Notes: generated from the letters alone by a model not told the origin. DNA of 64,000 bases from Chromobacterium rhizoryzae (GCF_020544465.1 NZ_CP066126.1:4464001-4528000); one strand, 5' to 3'. Positions 53,203 to 62,176 are shown, numbered from the stretch's first letter. A program made the numbers and translations.

Positions 53203-53799
53203 TCATGAATAGTGGAACTGGACCACGGTATGCGCCGGGGCCGCGGCCTGAATCTGGCTCTGCAGCGGCGCATTACCCCAGCTTGCGAGCGGCTCGCCGG
53301 CGCCAGACTGGCCAGCGGAGAAACGGATAATGGTGTTGAGCGCAGAATTGACCGACCAGGTGTGGCACCAGTCTTGCGAACCGACCGGCTGCCCGGCGCT
53401 GCTTTGCCCGCAGCGAAACGGCGCGTAGTTGGTGACGGTGATGCTGTAGCCCAGCGCAGCGGCCAGCGACTGGTAGTAGGCGGCAGACTGGCCACCCACC
53501 GCCGTCAGCTTGGCCACCACCTGCTGCCGCCGCCCCTGCACGGTCGAAGCCATGCCGAGCACAGGATCGGGCAGCCCGAGCGTGGACTCCCATTCCGGCA
53601 GCAACTCGTAAGCGGTCGCCGGAAAGGCATCCGCCAGCAGGTTGTTGGCCCGGGCATGCTGGCGCGCGTAAACCGGCGCCAGCCCGGAGAGTGCCTGCGT
53701 CTGGGCCGCGCCGGGCTCACGCGGCCACGCCTTGCCTTGCGGCAACAGGTTCTGCATCGCGGCCAGGTAGTCGGCGGCGGAGTAGTTGGGGGCGGGCAT
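53203..53799 (-). CDS. Mu gp48-like tail protein (YmfQ / DUF2313)
   Basis: A 198-residue protein. The start YSAADYLAAMQNLLPQGKAWPREPG and the middle LLPEWESTLGLPDP are the signature of the DUF2313/YmfQ family, found in Mu, SfV and related phages at this position. It is a baseplate-periphery protein joining the fibre to the wedge. It lies 9 bases after gp47 and 8 before the fibre gene. Confidence 0.9.
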   Translation of the reverse strand: MPAPNYSAADYLAAMQNLLPQGKAWPREPGAAQTQALSGLAPVYARQHARANNLLADAFPATAYELLPEWESTLGLPDPVLGMASTVQGRRQQVVAKLTAVGGQSAAYYQSLAAALGYSITVTNYAPFRCGQSSAGQPVGSQDWCHTWSVNSALNTIIRFSAGQSGAGEPLASWGNAPLQSQIQAAAPAHTVVQFHYS

Positions 53800-53808
53800 G
53801 TGACCTCG

Positions 53809-54945
53809 TTATTGGAAGGTGACCGTACCCAAGGTCGGCAGTGCGCCGGTCGGGTTGGTGATGTCCGCGCCGGAGGGCGATAGGATCAGGAAGTCGTTGA
53901 CGCCCGACACCGACGCGATCGCTATCCAGACGTTGGCCAGGTTGATCTGGCCACCCGGCGCTCCCTGCCGCAGCAAGACGTTGGATATTGCCGTCTTGGC
54001 CGCTGCTTGAGAGCCGGCGGAGATACCCTTAATGGTGAAATTGATCGGGTTCGCGGTCGGCGCCACCACGTAGACCAGCGCGGTGACTGGCTGCAGCGGG
54101 CAGATGTAATTGGCCACCGTCAGCTGGTCGCCGGCGGCGACCGTGCCGCGTGGCACGCCGCCCGGCCCCTGGTCGTACTGCGACACGCCATTAGTGCCAA
54201 CAGGGAAACCGCCGGTGGCGGCCTCTGCGTTGTCTAGCATCACATAGACCACCACGGTGCCTACGCCAAAACCGTTGTTGGCGACCCAGGCCCGGGTAAC
54301 GCCGGGCACCTGCAGCGACCAGGTCACGTAGTCGTTGTTGGCCCCGCCCTGCGGGGTGGTCTGGTAGGCCATCAGCACACGCTGGCGGAACGCGTCGTCG
54401 GCCTCGAGGTCGGCGCCACCGGTAAACGCGGTGGTGGCCGTGCCGCTCGAGGTAATGCCACCCACTGCAGTGGACAGCGTCATCGCGGTGCCAGCGGCAG
54501 TGTTGCCGAATGCACCGGTCAACCCCTGCGGATCGGCATTGGCAATGACCGGCGCGGTCACATAGCCGTTGCTGGCCACCGTGGCATCGGCCGTGGTGGT
54601 ATAACCGACGCCGTCGCCGCGGTTGATGGCGGAACCATTGGGCAACGGCGTGCCAACCACGCCGGGAAAGGTCACTTGGCCGGTGGCCTGGGTGGCCGGC
54701 TTGATGGTGGTCTTTTTCAGCGCGCCCCAGCCCTGCAGGTATTCACCTGTAGCGGTGAACGGCACCGACTGTTTGGCGACCCAGTCCAAATAGCCGTAAT
54801 GCAGGTAGGCCAGCGCGGCTTGCACCTTGCCCAGCACACTAAGATTGCTGAAGCGCAGCAGACCATCGCTGCCGGGTAGCGCCTCGCCGATGTCCTGAGC
54901 GACCTGATTCTGTAGGTCGGATAGTGTTGGCCGGATATACGGCAT
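53809..54945 (-). CDS. Baseplate J-like protein (Mu gp47)
   Basis: A 378-residue baseplate wedge protein. YIRPTLSDLQNQVAQDIGEALPGSD at the start, AKQSVPFTATGEYLQGWGALKK and GGADLEADDAFRQRVLMAYQTTPQGGANNDYVTWSLQVPGV are typical of the Baseplate_J family. It forms the wedge ring that triggers sheath contraction. Gene order and two-base spacing from gp46 are as in Mu. Confidence 0.93.
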   Translation of the reverse strand: MPYIRPTLSDLQNQVAQDIGEALPGSDGLLRFSNLSVLGKVQAALAYLHYGYLDWVAKQSVPFTATGEYLQGWGALKKTTIKPATQATGQVTFPGVVGTPLPNGSAINRGDGVGYTTTADATVASNGYVTAPVIANADPQGLTGAFGNTAAGTAMTLSTAVGGITSSGTATTAFTGGADLEADDAFRQRVLMAYQTTPQGGANNDYVTWSLQVPGVTRAWVANNGFGVGTVVVYVMLDNAEAATGGFPVGTNGVSQYDQGPGGVPRGTVAAGDQLTVANYICPLQPVTALVYVVAPTANPINFTIKGISAGSQAAAKTAISNVLLRQGAPGGQINLANVWIAIASVSGVNDFLILSPSGADITNPTGALPTLGTVTFQ

Positions 54946-54946
54946 A

Positions 54947-55390
54947 TCAGTTCATCCCCTTCCATGCCCAGTCGTATTGCAGGGCGGCCTTTGTTCCATC
55001 CGCTCGATGAACCACGACCCAGGCACCGAGCTGGCCGGCGCCGATCCATTGCACGCGCACGTCGAACTTGATCACCGCACCGTCATCGATCAGCCATTGC
55101 AGCGCCTCGATGATGTAGTCGCGCGCGCGATTGGCGGTTTCCGTGGTCTGCTTGGCGCGCCGCAATAGCCACAGCCGGGAGCCGATCGGCCTAGCTGGAT
55201 CGTCACAGCACCAACCGCGCGGATCGCCGGTGCCGTCCGGAATCGCATCGGCCTGGCCGGCAATGCGATCGGTAAACAGGCTGATGAGAATGGCCGTCTC
55301 CAGATCGTTGCCGCTGGCCAGCAGCGGCCCCTGCTGCTGCCAGTCGGCGGCGCCGATCAGCGGCGACCAGACCGTCGAGATGTCTGCCAT
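54947..55390 (-). CDS. Phage GP46 family baseplate protein
   Basis: A 147-residue protein: DLETAILISLFTDRIAGQADAIPDG and GWCCDDPARPIGSRLWLLRRAKQTTETANRARDYIIEALQWL match the GP46 family of Mu-type baseplates (a gpW/gp25-like wedge component). Two bases separate it from the gene upstream and one from the one downstream. Confidence 0.9.
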   Translation of the reverse strand: MADISTVWSPLIGAADWQQQGPLLASGNDLETAILISLFTDRIAGQADAIPDGTGDPRGWCCDDPARPIGSRLWLLRRAKQTTETANRARDYIIEALQWLIDDGAVIKFDVRVQWIGAGQLGAWVVVHRADGTKAALQYDWAWKGMN

Positions 55391-55392
55391 GG

Positions 55393-55998
55393 TTATTCCT
55401 GCTGGGTGGGCGGATTGGTATTCACAGTCGAGCTGCCGGCCTGGACGCCCGGTACCGGGTGGCCGTGGCCGTTGTAGATGCTGCGCATCTGCGCCATTGA
55501 TTTGCCGCTGCTCGCGCTGTTGTCAGTGATGTCGCCGCCGGCCTTGATCTGGCCGGTTACGTCGAGCTCCGGGGTGTTCAGGGAAATCTTGGTGGCAGCG
55601 TTAACGGTCACCACCGGCGTGCTGTTGACCGTCAGCGGCAGCCCGGCGCCATTGACCACGATGCCGACGCGCGTCAGATAGACCGACTGGCCCTGGTTGT
55701 CGAAGATCGCCACCTCGCCCGGCTGCAGGTTCTTCAGGCGCGAGGCCTGGTGGTTGGTGGCGATGATCACGCCGTTGGAGCGGTCCCCGCCGACAAATAC
55801 CAGCACTGCGTCGCTGCCCGCTGGCGGGCTGCTGGTGAAGCCATACTCGGCGGCGCGGCGTGTGTTGTCGCGCACCTCGTTGGCCCCCAGTTGTACCTGC
55901 ACCATCTGGATCGGGCCGGCGTCGTTGACGGTGGTGGTTTTGCCGCGGCCCACCAACATCCAAAGCCGCTGCATCATTCGCTCGAATTGCTGGATCAT
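55393..55998 (-). CDS. Baseplate assembly protein V / central spike (Mu gp45)
   Basis: A 201-residue protein. The N-terminal OB-like domain (IQMVQVQLGANEVRDNTRRAAEYGFTS) leads to a beta-helical region and ends in NGHGHPVPG, an H-x-H metal-binding tip like that of P2 gpV and Mu gp45. It forms the membrane-piercing spike. It overlaps the hub gene by four bases. Confidence 0.92.
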   Translation of the reverse strand: MIQQFERMMQRLWMLVGRGKTTTVNDAGPIQMVQVQLGANEVRDNTRRAAEYGFTSSPPAGSDAVLVFVGGDRSNGVIIATNHQASRLKNLQPGEVAIFDNQGQSVYLTRVGIVVNGAGLPLTVNSTPVVTVNAATKISLNTPELDVTGQIKAGGDITDNSASSGKSMAQMRSIYNGHGHPVPGVQAGSSTVNTNPPTQQE

Positions 55999-57080
55999 TT
56001 CGGTGCAGCTCCATTGGCGGCCACCACATCCTGCATCCCGGGGAATAGCAGGATGGGTTGCGGGAAAAACGCTTGCGGGGGCATCAGCACCAGGTCGGCG
56101 TGCGTGCCGGTCGCATCGCGGCGGTAGGTCACCTCAGCCACCAGCCAGGTCACGCTCTGCAGCCGCAGCGACGGCGCCTTGACGGTGACCAGCGTGTTGG
56201 GCGTCCACAGCCGCCCGAAGCCATCCCGCCAACTGTCCACGGTGAGATTGACTTGCAGGCTGCGGCCGGCCCGCCTGGCGGCTTCCCATGCTCCGCGCGC
56301 CTTCGACACCGCGAAATCGGCACCGTCGCCGGTCTCGGCGATGATGCTGCGGCGCCGGAAGCGTGGCACCCCAGGGTCAGAGAAGCTGACCAGCACATCC
56401 GGGCCGCCGCCGACATCCGACATCATGTCGACCGCCAGCCGGCGCACCACGTACTCGCTGAAGCGCTGATCCATCGAGAACATCGAGTCACCGGACTCGA
56501 TGATTTTTCCTTCCTCGATCACCGGGTAATTGCCGCCGCCCTTGTCCGGCATGGTGGCGCGCGCCAGCACCAGGTTTCCCTTTTCATCCTCGTAGACCAG
56601 CAGTTGCCGATAGCGGGCGTGCTGCTCGATCACGCTGTAAGGGGTGTCGCCCCATGGCAGGTTGACCTGCGGGATGGGCGCCCCCACGTCGGCCAGCGCT
56701 GTCACCGAGATCCCATATGGCGCACACAGCCCTTGGGCGATCGCCAACACGGTCACGTTGGACATCTGGCAACCATTCCACGCGTGCGAGCAGTCCACCA
56801 GGTCTTGGCACTTGCCACGTCCGGACAGGGAGATGCTGTGCTGCCCGGCAGTGATACTGGGGGCAAAGCGGTCGGCGTAGCCCGTGACCACCACGTCCTG
56901 GCCCAGCAGCACCTGCAGCGGATCGCCAGGCTTGACGACCACATCGCGCGTATCGTCGGCAAAGCGCTCGGTCATAGTCACCGAGAAGCCGGACGGAAAG
57001 CGCTCGATGCCGCGCGTAACGCGGATGCCAGTCCAGCCGGAAATCCGGCTGTTGCCGGTGAGAATGGTGAGATCGTCCAT
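55995..57080 (-). CDS. Baseplate hub protein (Mu gpP/gp44)
   Basis: A 361-residue protein. MDDLTILTGNSRISGWTGIRVTRGIERFPSGFSVTMTE is the start of the Mu P/gp44 hub family, followed by the LysM-like and T4 gp27-like domains (GKCQDLVDCSHAW). It forms the trimeric hub that carries the spike. A terminator lies just upstream of its start. Confidence 0.92.
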   Translation of the reverse strand: MDDLTILTGNSRISGWTGIRVTRGIERFPSGFSVTMTERFADDTRDVVVKPGDPLQVLLGQDVVVTGYADRFAPSITAGQHSISLSGRGKCQDLVDCSHAWNGCQMSNVTVLAIAQGLCAPYGISVTALADVGAPIPQVNLPWGDTPYSVIEQHARYRQLLVYEDEKGNLVLARATMPDKGGGNYPVIEEGKIIESGDSMFSMDQRFSEYVVRRLAVDMMSDVGGGPDVLVSFSDPGVPRFRRRSIIAETGDGADFAVSKARGAWEAARRAGRSLQVNLTVDSWRDGFGRLWTPNTLVTVKAPSLRLQSVTWLVAEVTYRRDATGTHADLVLMPPQAFFPQPILLFPGMQDVVAANGAAPK

Positions 57081-57088
57081 GCGTCGGC

Positions 57089-57114
57089 CATAAAAAAGCC
57101 GCCACGAGGGCGGT
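57089..57114 (-). terminator. Intrinsic terminator upstream of the hub gene
   Basis: CCACCGCCC/GGCGGCTT-type hairpin followed on the minus strand by TTTTTTATGG. It lies eight bases before the hub start. Confidence 0.6.
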
Positions 57115-57155
57115 GGATTGATTCAAAATAAATAGGTCCGAGAAGAGAGACCGCG

Positions 57156-57410
57156 ATGATCACCGTTTTCGTTCTGACCCTGGTATTCGCCGATGGCCAT
57201 CAGGGCGGCCAAATCGCTTACGCCGAATACAAGACCAAGGCCGAGTGCCAGCAGCAGGGGCCGGTCATATCAACCCGCTACCACCAGCAGGGCCACCCGA
57301 CCACCTTCTATTGCCAGAAAACCAAGCGCGGCCCGGTCAAGCCGATCTCCAGCGCCGAGCAGGCCGAACTGATGAAGCGATACCCGATGCCAGAGATCGT
57401 GACGCCGTAA
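57156..57410 (+). CDS. Opposite-strand moron 1: small protein of unknown function
   Basis: An 84-residue protein on the opposite strand from the tail genes. GAGAAGAGAGACCGCG precedes the ATG. It starts MITVFVLTLVFADGHQGGQIAYAEYKTKAECQQQ, possibly a short hydrophobic leader or beta-strand, and has two cysteines. No family is recognised. Lying antisense between gp44 and gpN it fits a moron. Confidence 0.55.
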   Translation: MITVFVLTLVFADGHQGGQIAYAEYKTKAECQQQGPVISTRYHQQGHPTTFYCQKTKRGPVKPISSAEQAELMKRYPMPEIVTP

Positions 57411-57411
57411 G

Positions 57412-58857
57412 CTACTGCGCCAATGCCTTGAAGCTGACCGGCATGAACGCCGGATGGATCGGGTCGGCTTGTTGCACCAGCTCGTCGGCCCGGGTTGAAT
57501 CGCGGTAAAGACGCTGCGCCAGCAGCAGGGCCGGCACCGGTGCGGGCGTGCTCACCGTGGCCATGCGCGACAGCTTCCCGCCACGTGCGGTCAAATCGGC
57601 CACCACCGCCGCCCGCAACCGCCGCAACGCCAGATAGGTAGCATCAAGCCCCTGGTCGGCAGCCGATTGAATTTCCACGTCCAACAACGTAGTGACCCGA
57701 GATCGCATCGCGGCGGCACCTTCATAGCTGCTCGGCTGATAGCTGGCCGAAGCTTGGCAAACTCCGATGACAGCGCTACGCCTCAACAGCGCGGCGGAGG
57801 CATTCTGGGCGGTGGTCATGGCCTGCCCGATCGGCGAGCTGTCCTGCGCCAGCACGGGCGGCGTGAACTGCGCCAGTTGCGTAAGCGCGTTGATGCCGTC
57901 CAGCGGGCTAGTGCATGCGGATAGCACGCTGGAAACCACCGTCTGTACGGATGAAGAGAAAGCGTTGATCGTGCTCGAGCTGCTGCTCAGTGCGCCAGCC
58001 GCCGACGACATGCTGCTTAGGTTGTTGGCCACGGTCGCCCGTGCCTGGGTGCCCTGCGCGATAGCCAGCCGCACCGCAACGGCAGTCGCCGTGGCATTGC
58101 GCGGTGCCGCCACGGAGCTGGAGCCCGTGTCGAGCAAGCCATGGAAACGACCAAAGGTGCCCGGGATGCTGCGCACCGCGTTGTACAGGTTGCGCGCTGC
58201 GTTGATGACGTTTTTGACGATGCCGACCCACTTCGTCACCGTGTTCACCACCTGTTGCACAATCGCGATGCCCTGTTTGACCGCATCCGCGACCTGGTGC
58301 AGGAAATCGGCGGCCGTGGCCAGGTTGGCATCACCCACAGCACCCAGCACATCGGAAGCGGTGTCGGTAGTATCGGACGGGAATTCCTTCAGTCCGGACT
58401 CTACGAACGACAATGCAATTTCGAAGACCCGGCCGGAGTCCCATTTCTCGGTGACGCGCAGCGTGATCAGACTGACGAACATGGTGCCGAGTGTAGGGTG
58501 CACCAGCTCGCCCATATCCTCGGTCTCAGCCGCGGCGATCAGCTGGTCGCGCTGCTGGATCACGTCATCACCAACCAGGAAGCCGATCAGGCTGATTTTG
58601 CGTGCCGCCCGGCCCATGTCTTCGACCCAGACGGTATCGCGGTTGGGATATTCGTGGATGGCGTTACGCCGGCCGAAGCTGCCCTCGCCAGCCAACACGG
58701 CGAATGGAATGCCGCGAAACGATGCCGGCCGCACCTGATCCTGGTAGCTGGGCGCGCCCAAGCCGAGCGCATCGAGCAGCCGGCCAGCGGCCGACATCAC
58801 GCCGCTGACGGTGCCAGCTGCCTGCTGTACGCCGTTGAGAACGTCCTGAAAGCTCAT
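57412..58857 (-). CDS. DNA circularisation / tail protein N (Mu gpN)
   Basis: A 481-residue protein. The N-terminal domain (QDQVRPASFRGIPFAVLAGEGSFGRRNAIHEYPNRDTVWVEDMGRAARKISLIGFLVGDDVIQQR) is the family called DNA circulation protein N-terminal domain, which includes Mu gpN. The rest is helical. It sits between tape measure and hub, as in Mu, and is probably a baseplate hub component. AAGGAAAG precedes the ATG. Confidence 0.92.
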   Translation of the reverse strand: MSFQDVLNGVQQAAGTVSGVMSAAGRLLDALGLGAPSYQDQVRPASFRGIPFAVLAGEGSFGRRNAIHEYPNRDTVWVEDMGRAARKISLIGFLVGDDVIQQRDQLIAAAETEDMGELVHPTLGTMFVSLITLRVTEKWDSGRVFEIALSFVESGLKEFPSDTTDTASDVLGAVGDANLATAADFLHQVADAVKQGIAIVQQVVNTVTKWVGIVKNVINAARNLYNAVRSIPGTFGRFHGLLDTGSSSVAAPRNATATAVAVRLAIAQGTQARATVANNLSSMSSAAGALSSSSSTINAFSSSVQTVVSSVLSACTSPLDGINALTQLAQFTPPVLAQDSSPIGQAMTTAQNASAALLRRSAVIGVCQASASYQPSSYEGAAAMRSRVTTLLDVEIQSAADQGLDATYLALRRLRAAVVADLTARGGKLSRMATVSTPAPVPALLLAQRLYRDSTRADELVQQADPIHPAFMPVSFKALAQ

Positions 58858-58901
58858 ATAACTTTCCTTGATCTGATGGCACTTCCGTCATGCCATCGAG
58901 C

Positions 58902-58907
58902 TAAAAT
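58902..58907 (+). promoter_or_regulatory. Possible -10 hexamer for moron 2
   Basis: TAAAAT lies 30 bp before the moron start in a locally AT-rich gap. No clear -35 is seen. Confidence 0.35.
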
Positions 58908-58936
58908 GAGCGAAAATCAAATAACAAGGAGCAAAC

Positions 58937-59332
58937 ATGCCTCGAGCACTGTCACTTTCGGCAGCTCTCATACTGAGTGCTTTAGTCGTGCAGGCGATGG
59001 CAGCACCCACCGTCTATACCATCTCAACTTTCAAGAATGGTCAGTTGGTAGGGGCTAGAAAGGTCAAGCCGTCAGAACTGCGAAACGCAGCAATTGCCAT
59101 GACCAGCGCTTTCCAGGAACAAACGCCCAGCTATGACCAGTTGGTAAGCGTGGCCCAAGGCATGACAGCCAAAGATCGCTGCTTCAACCTCTACAGCTCG
59201 AGGGCCGCACTGGCATCAGTTCAGGCCGGCATGCTTGATGCTTCTCCAAATGCCGAGCAGTTCCTGAAAAACTCCATAGCCTCAATCGAGGAGATGAATA
59301 GTCAAACCCAGGTCACGTGCAAGATGCGTTAA
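58937..59332 (+). CDS. Opposite-strand moron 2: exported protein of unknown function
   Basis: A 131-residue protein. AAGGAGCAAAC precedes the ATG. Residues 1-22 form a signal peptide (LSLSAALILSALVVQAMA-AP). The mature part has two cysteines (DRCFNLYSSRA, TQVTCKM) that could form a disulfide. It is transcribed against the tail operon between tape measure and gpN, with lower GC than its neighbours, so it is probably a lysogenic-conversion moron acting in the envelope. Function unknown. Confidence 0.7.
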   Translation: MPRALSLSAALILSALVVQAMAAPTVYTISTFKNGQLVGARKVKPSELRNAAIAMTSAFQEQTPSYDQLVSVAQGMTAKDRCFNLYSSRAALASVQAGMLDASPNAEQFLKNSIASIEEMNSQTQVTCKMR

Positions 59333-59335
59333 GCG

Positions 59336-61330
59336 TCACGGCGTGACCATCTGCGGCATCGGGTAGTTGTATCGCAGCGAATCATCGACCACCCGGGATT
59401 GAGCGGCAGCACCAGCCGGAAGCCCGGTAACATGCGTTTGCACGTTGACCTTGAGCTGCCCCAGCTTGGCGACGCTATCGTTCAGCTGGGCCAGCAGCGC
59501 GGCAACCTGTCGATTGCTATCGCCCTGCACCGCCGGCGACGGCGTGCTCTGAGCTGTCGGCAACGCGGCAGGAGCCATCCCCATTCCGGTGGAGACCTTG
59601 GCGATATAGTTGCGGGTTTCCGTCGGCGCGTTGGCCAGCCCCTTGCTGTTCAGATTGCCTTGGCCCCAGTTGTAAGCGGCCAGCGCGCGCGGCAAATCGC
59701 CGCGATTCTGTCGCAGCAGATCGCGCAGCAAGCGCCCGGCAGCATCCGCCGACTCGCCCAAGTTATCTGGGTTTTTAAGCCCATATTGTGCCGCCGTGGA
59801 TGGCATGAACTGGAAATGCCCCAGCGCGCCTTTCTGGGAGCGCATGTTCTTGCCACGGCCGGACTCGGCAGCCCAGACACTATCCAGTAGGCCGCTCGGC
59901 AGCTGGTATTGGGTCTCCAGGCGATCGAACAAACGCTTTGTCCCCGGGCTGGAGCCACCATTAGCCGCTGGCGCGGCCGGCGTTGCGGCTTGCGCAATCC
60001 AGCCCTTTGGAGCCTCGCCCGGGTGTTCCTTGACGTAGCGCTTCATGTAGCCGAGGTCGTTCTCGTCGCCGAACTCATACCACGGCTGATAGGCACCGCG
60101 CGCCTTGTCCCGCAGCGCGGCGTACTCGCGACCGTTGATATCCAGGCCGTGCCAGGTCTTGGAGCCAAGACCGCCATCCTGCATGCGCTTTTTGACCCAT
60201 TCGTTCTCACCAGCGTTGAGCGAATCGGAATGCAGCAGCAGGTAGGCCGGTGCGCACAGCCGGGAAACCCACGCCATGATGGCCGAGCCCAGGCCGCCGA
60301 GCGCACCGGTTACCTCGGCACCGGTAGCGGCAGCCGCTGCGCCCCCCGTTTCGGTCACAGCAGCAGCGGCGGATTTGGCAGCAGCATTCAACAGCTTGGA
60401 CCCCACCGCCTGCAGCGCCTTCTTGGCCATCCAGGTTCCCGCCACGCCCATCGCCGCGCTGCCGGCGATGGTCATGCCTGGGGATTCGGACAACCATTTA
60501 GTGGCCGTCTCCATGATCTTGTTGTATAGCGGGCTGATCGTGCTGCCGAGCCAGTTCTCAGCGTGCTGGCCAGCCAGCGCCGCTTCGCGTTTTTTCTGCT
60601 CGGTCTCTGCTGCCTTCCGGAGCTCGGCATCGGACTGCACCGCCCCAAGCTGCGTTGCGCGCCCCTGATTGGCGGCCAAGTTCTTGCTGCCACCCAGCAA
60701 CATCGGCAACAGCCCCTGCAGGCCGAACTGCCCGGCCAGCATTGACTTGGTCTGAGCGTTCATCTTCGGATTGGCTAGTGCATCGGCCAGGTCCTTCAAC
60801 GCCCGCGTGGTGTCGATGGCACCGTCTTTGGTGCGGTGGATGCCGATGCCGAGCTTGTTGAGCAATGCCAGCGCCTGCATGTTGCGGCCATAGAACGCAT
60901 CGTTGAGCGTGGTGCCCAACTGAGCCAGACCACCATCCAGCTGCTCGGCGGATACGCCAGCCAACTTGGCGGCGCCGCGCAGCGATTGCAGATCCTGCGT
61001 GGACACCCCGATGATCTGCGAGGTCTTCAGCACGTTGCTGCCCAGGCTGGCCCAATTGGATGCCGCAGCGGCCAGACCGCCAATAGTCGCGGCGCCGACC
61101 ACCACGTTCATCGGCTCTGCGGCCTTGGCTAGGGTGCTGCCGAAGCCGGCAGCCTTCTTGGACAGGGTATCGAACCGCAGACTGGCAAGCTTGCCGTCTA
61201 GCGACCCCAGGCGCTTGCTCAGGTCCAGGCGCTTGCCAAATGAGCCGAGCTTGCCCTGAATGCGATTGAAAACGGCCGTGGCTTTGTCCACCGCCGTGAT
61301 CGTCAACCGAAACTGATTTTCAGCCGCCAT
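59336..61330 (-). CDS. Tail tape measure protein with lytic transglycosylase domain
   Basis: A 664-residue protein. The N-terminus is coiled and helical (FRLTITAVDKATAVFNRIQGKLGSFGKRL), typical of TP901-like tape measures, with hydrophobic stretches in the middle (about 280-390). Residues about 460-600 form an SLT-type transglycosylase: VWAAESGRGKNMRSQKGALGHFQFMPSTAAQYG with catalytic Glu and AAYNWGQGNL. It sets tail length and makes a local hole in the peptidoglycan during DNA injection. Confidence 0.92.
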   Translation of the reverse strand: MAAENQFRLTITAVDKATAVFNRIQGKLGSFGKRLDLSKRLGSLDGKLASLRFDTLSKKAAGFGSTLAKAAEPMNVVVGAATIGGLAAAASNWASLGSNVLKTSQIIGVSTQDLQSLRGAAKLAGVSAEQLDGGLAQLGTTLNDAFYGRNMQALALLNKLGIGIHRTKDGAIDTTRALKDLADALANPKMNAQTKSMLAGQFGLQGLLPMLLGGSKNLAANQGRATQLGAVQSDAELRKAAETEQKKREAALAGQHAENWLGSTISPLYNKIMETATKWLSESPGMTIAGSAAMGVAGTWMAKKALQAVGSKLLNAAAKSAAAAVTETGGAAAAATGAEVTGALGGLGSAIMAWVSRLCAPAYLLLHSDSLNAGENEWVKKRMQDGGLGSKTWHGLDINGREYAALRDKARGAYQPWYEFGDENDLGYMKRYVKEHPGEAPKGWIAQAATPAAPAANGGSSPGTKRLFDRLETQYQLPSGLLDSVWAAESGRGKNMRSQKGALGHFQFMPSTAAQYGLKNPDNLGESADAAGRLLRDLLRQNRGDLPRALAAYNWGQGNLNSKGLANAPTETRNYIAKVSTGMGMAPAALPTAQSTPSPAVQGDSNRQVAALLAQLNDSVAKLGQLKVNVQTHVTGLPAGAAAQSRVVDDSLRYNYPMPQMVTP

Positions 61331-61753
61331 TGCTCATCCTCATCATATGGCCGCGCCACCATTCCACTTTCGACCAAGTAAGCCCCCACGCATCATGCGG
61401 CCCCCAGCCGTAGAACTTGGTTACTTCGGCCAGGATGTCCTTCCAGTCCGGGGGCAGCATGCCGTTCGGGGCGATCAGAAAAAATTGGACAGGTAGCTTT
61501 CAGCAGCCTTGAAGTCGCGCGCGCCAACCTTGCCCAGCACCGCCACGGTGACACCGGACACCGCCGAGATCAGCAACTTGGTGGCCTCGACCGGCCCGTG
61601 CTTATCCATGGCTTTCAGGAAGCGGTCCAATTCGTCGACGGTCGGCTCGCGCAGCTCGAGCACGAAAGTCGTCTCGCCGGCCAACTCCACCGGCTTGCGC
61701 AGCTCGATGGTCAGCTCGTCCGGCACTTCGGTTTTGTTTTCTTCAGCCATCAC
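61320..61753 (-). CDS. Tail assembly chaperone, -1 frameshift product
   Basis: A -1 shift at 61478 joins the first 92 residues to 52 more: LIAPNGMLPPDWKDILAEVT then KFYGWGPHDAWGLTWSKVEW and WRGHMMRMSNGG, ending 11 bases inside the tape measure gene. The aromatic, WGxxHDAWGLTW-type extension is what one expects of the longer gpE+E'/gp41-gp42-like chaperone. Both products coat the tape measure during tail assembly. Confidence 0.85.
61475..61753 (-). CDS. Tail assembly chaperone, unshifted product (Mu gp41 type)
   Basis: A 92-residue protein upstream of the tape measure gene: acidic N-terminus, TIELRKPVELAGETTFVLELREPTVDELDRFLKAM, the family of Mu gp41/P2 gpE chaperones. It ends LSNFF-stop, directly on a slippery run. 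It overlaps the tube gene stop by four bases (ATGA). Confidence 0.88.
   Translation of the reverse strand: MMAEENKTEVPDELTIELRKPVELAGETTFVLELREPTVDELDRFLKAMDKHGPVEATKLLISAVSGVTVAVLGKVGARDFKAAESYLSNFF
61478..61484 (-). other. Programmed -1 frameshift heptamer
   Basis: In the chaperone frame the codons read AAT TTT TTC TGA, giving the heptamer T TTT TTC, a canonical slippery sequence placed immediately before the stop codon. Confidence 0.8.
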
Positions 61754-62118
61754 GCCTCCTCGACGCTCATGCCTTCCCAGCGCACCTTGACAGTACCCTC
61801 GGCAGCTTCTACTTCCTGGGTTTCAACCGTCCACATGTTGCGACCGATGATCGTTTTCCCGTTTGCCAGCTTGGCGGTCACGGTCACGTTGGTCATCTTG
61901 TTGAAATCCGCCACGGTCAGGCCGCTGGAGTCGCGGAAGGTACCGGCGATGAACGGCGCGTTCGGCGTTTCTTTGTAGCCGTGCACGCCGTCCATGCCTT
62001 TCATGGTCTCGCGCGAGACCTTGGACACGCTGAACGACAGGTCGCCTTCCAGCATGTACGCGGTGCCGTCGACGGTCAGCGTTGCGGTACCGGCCAGCAG
62101 GTTGGTGGTATCAGCCAT
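61750..62118 (-). CDS. Tail tube protein (Mu gpM type)
   Basis: A 122-residue protein: MADTTNLLAGTATLTVDGTAYMLEGDLSFSVSKVSRETMKGMDGVHGYKETPNAPFIAGT is a typical tube start, with DFNKMTNVTVTAKLANGKTIIGRNMW. It forms the inner tube inside the sheath. GGGAGCCGTAA precedes the ATG. Confidence 0.92.
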   Translation of the reverse strand: MADTTNLLAGTATLTVDGTAYMLEGDLSFSVSKVSRETMKGMDGVHGYKETPNAPFIAGTFRDSSGLTVADFNKMTNVTVTAKLANGKTIIGRNMWTVETQEVEAAEGTVKVRWEGMSVEEA

Positions 62119-62137
62119 TTACGGCTCCCATAAAGAG

Positions 62138-62158
62138 CAAAAGCCGCCCGGAGGCGGC
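62138..62158 (-). terminator. Intrinsic terminator between sheath and tube genes
   Basis: AGCCGCC/GGCGGCT hairpin followed on the minus strand by TTTGCTCTTT. Confidence 0.6.
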
Positions 62159-62176
62159 TCTGCTTGGTTGGTTTGG

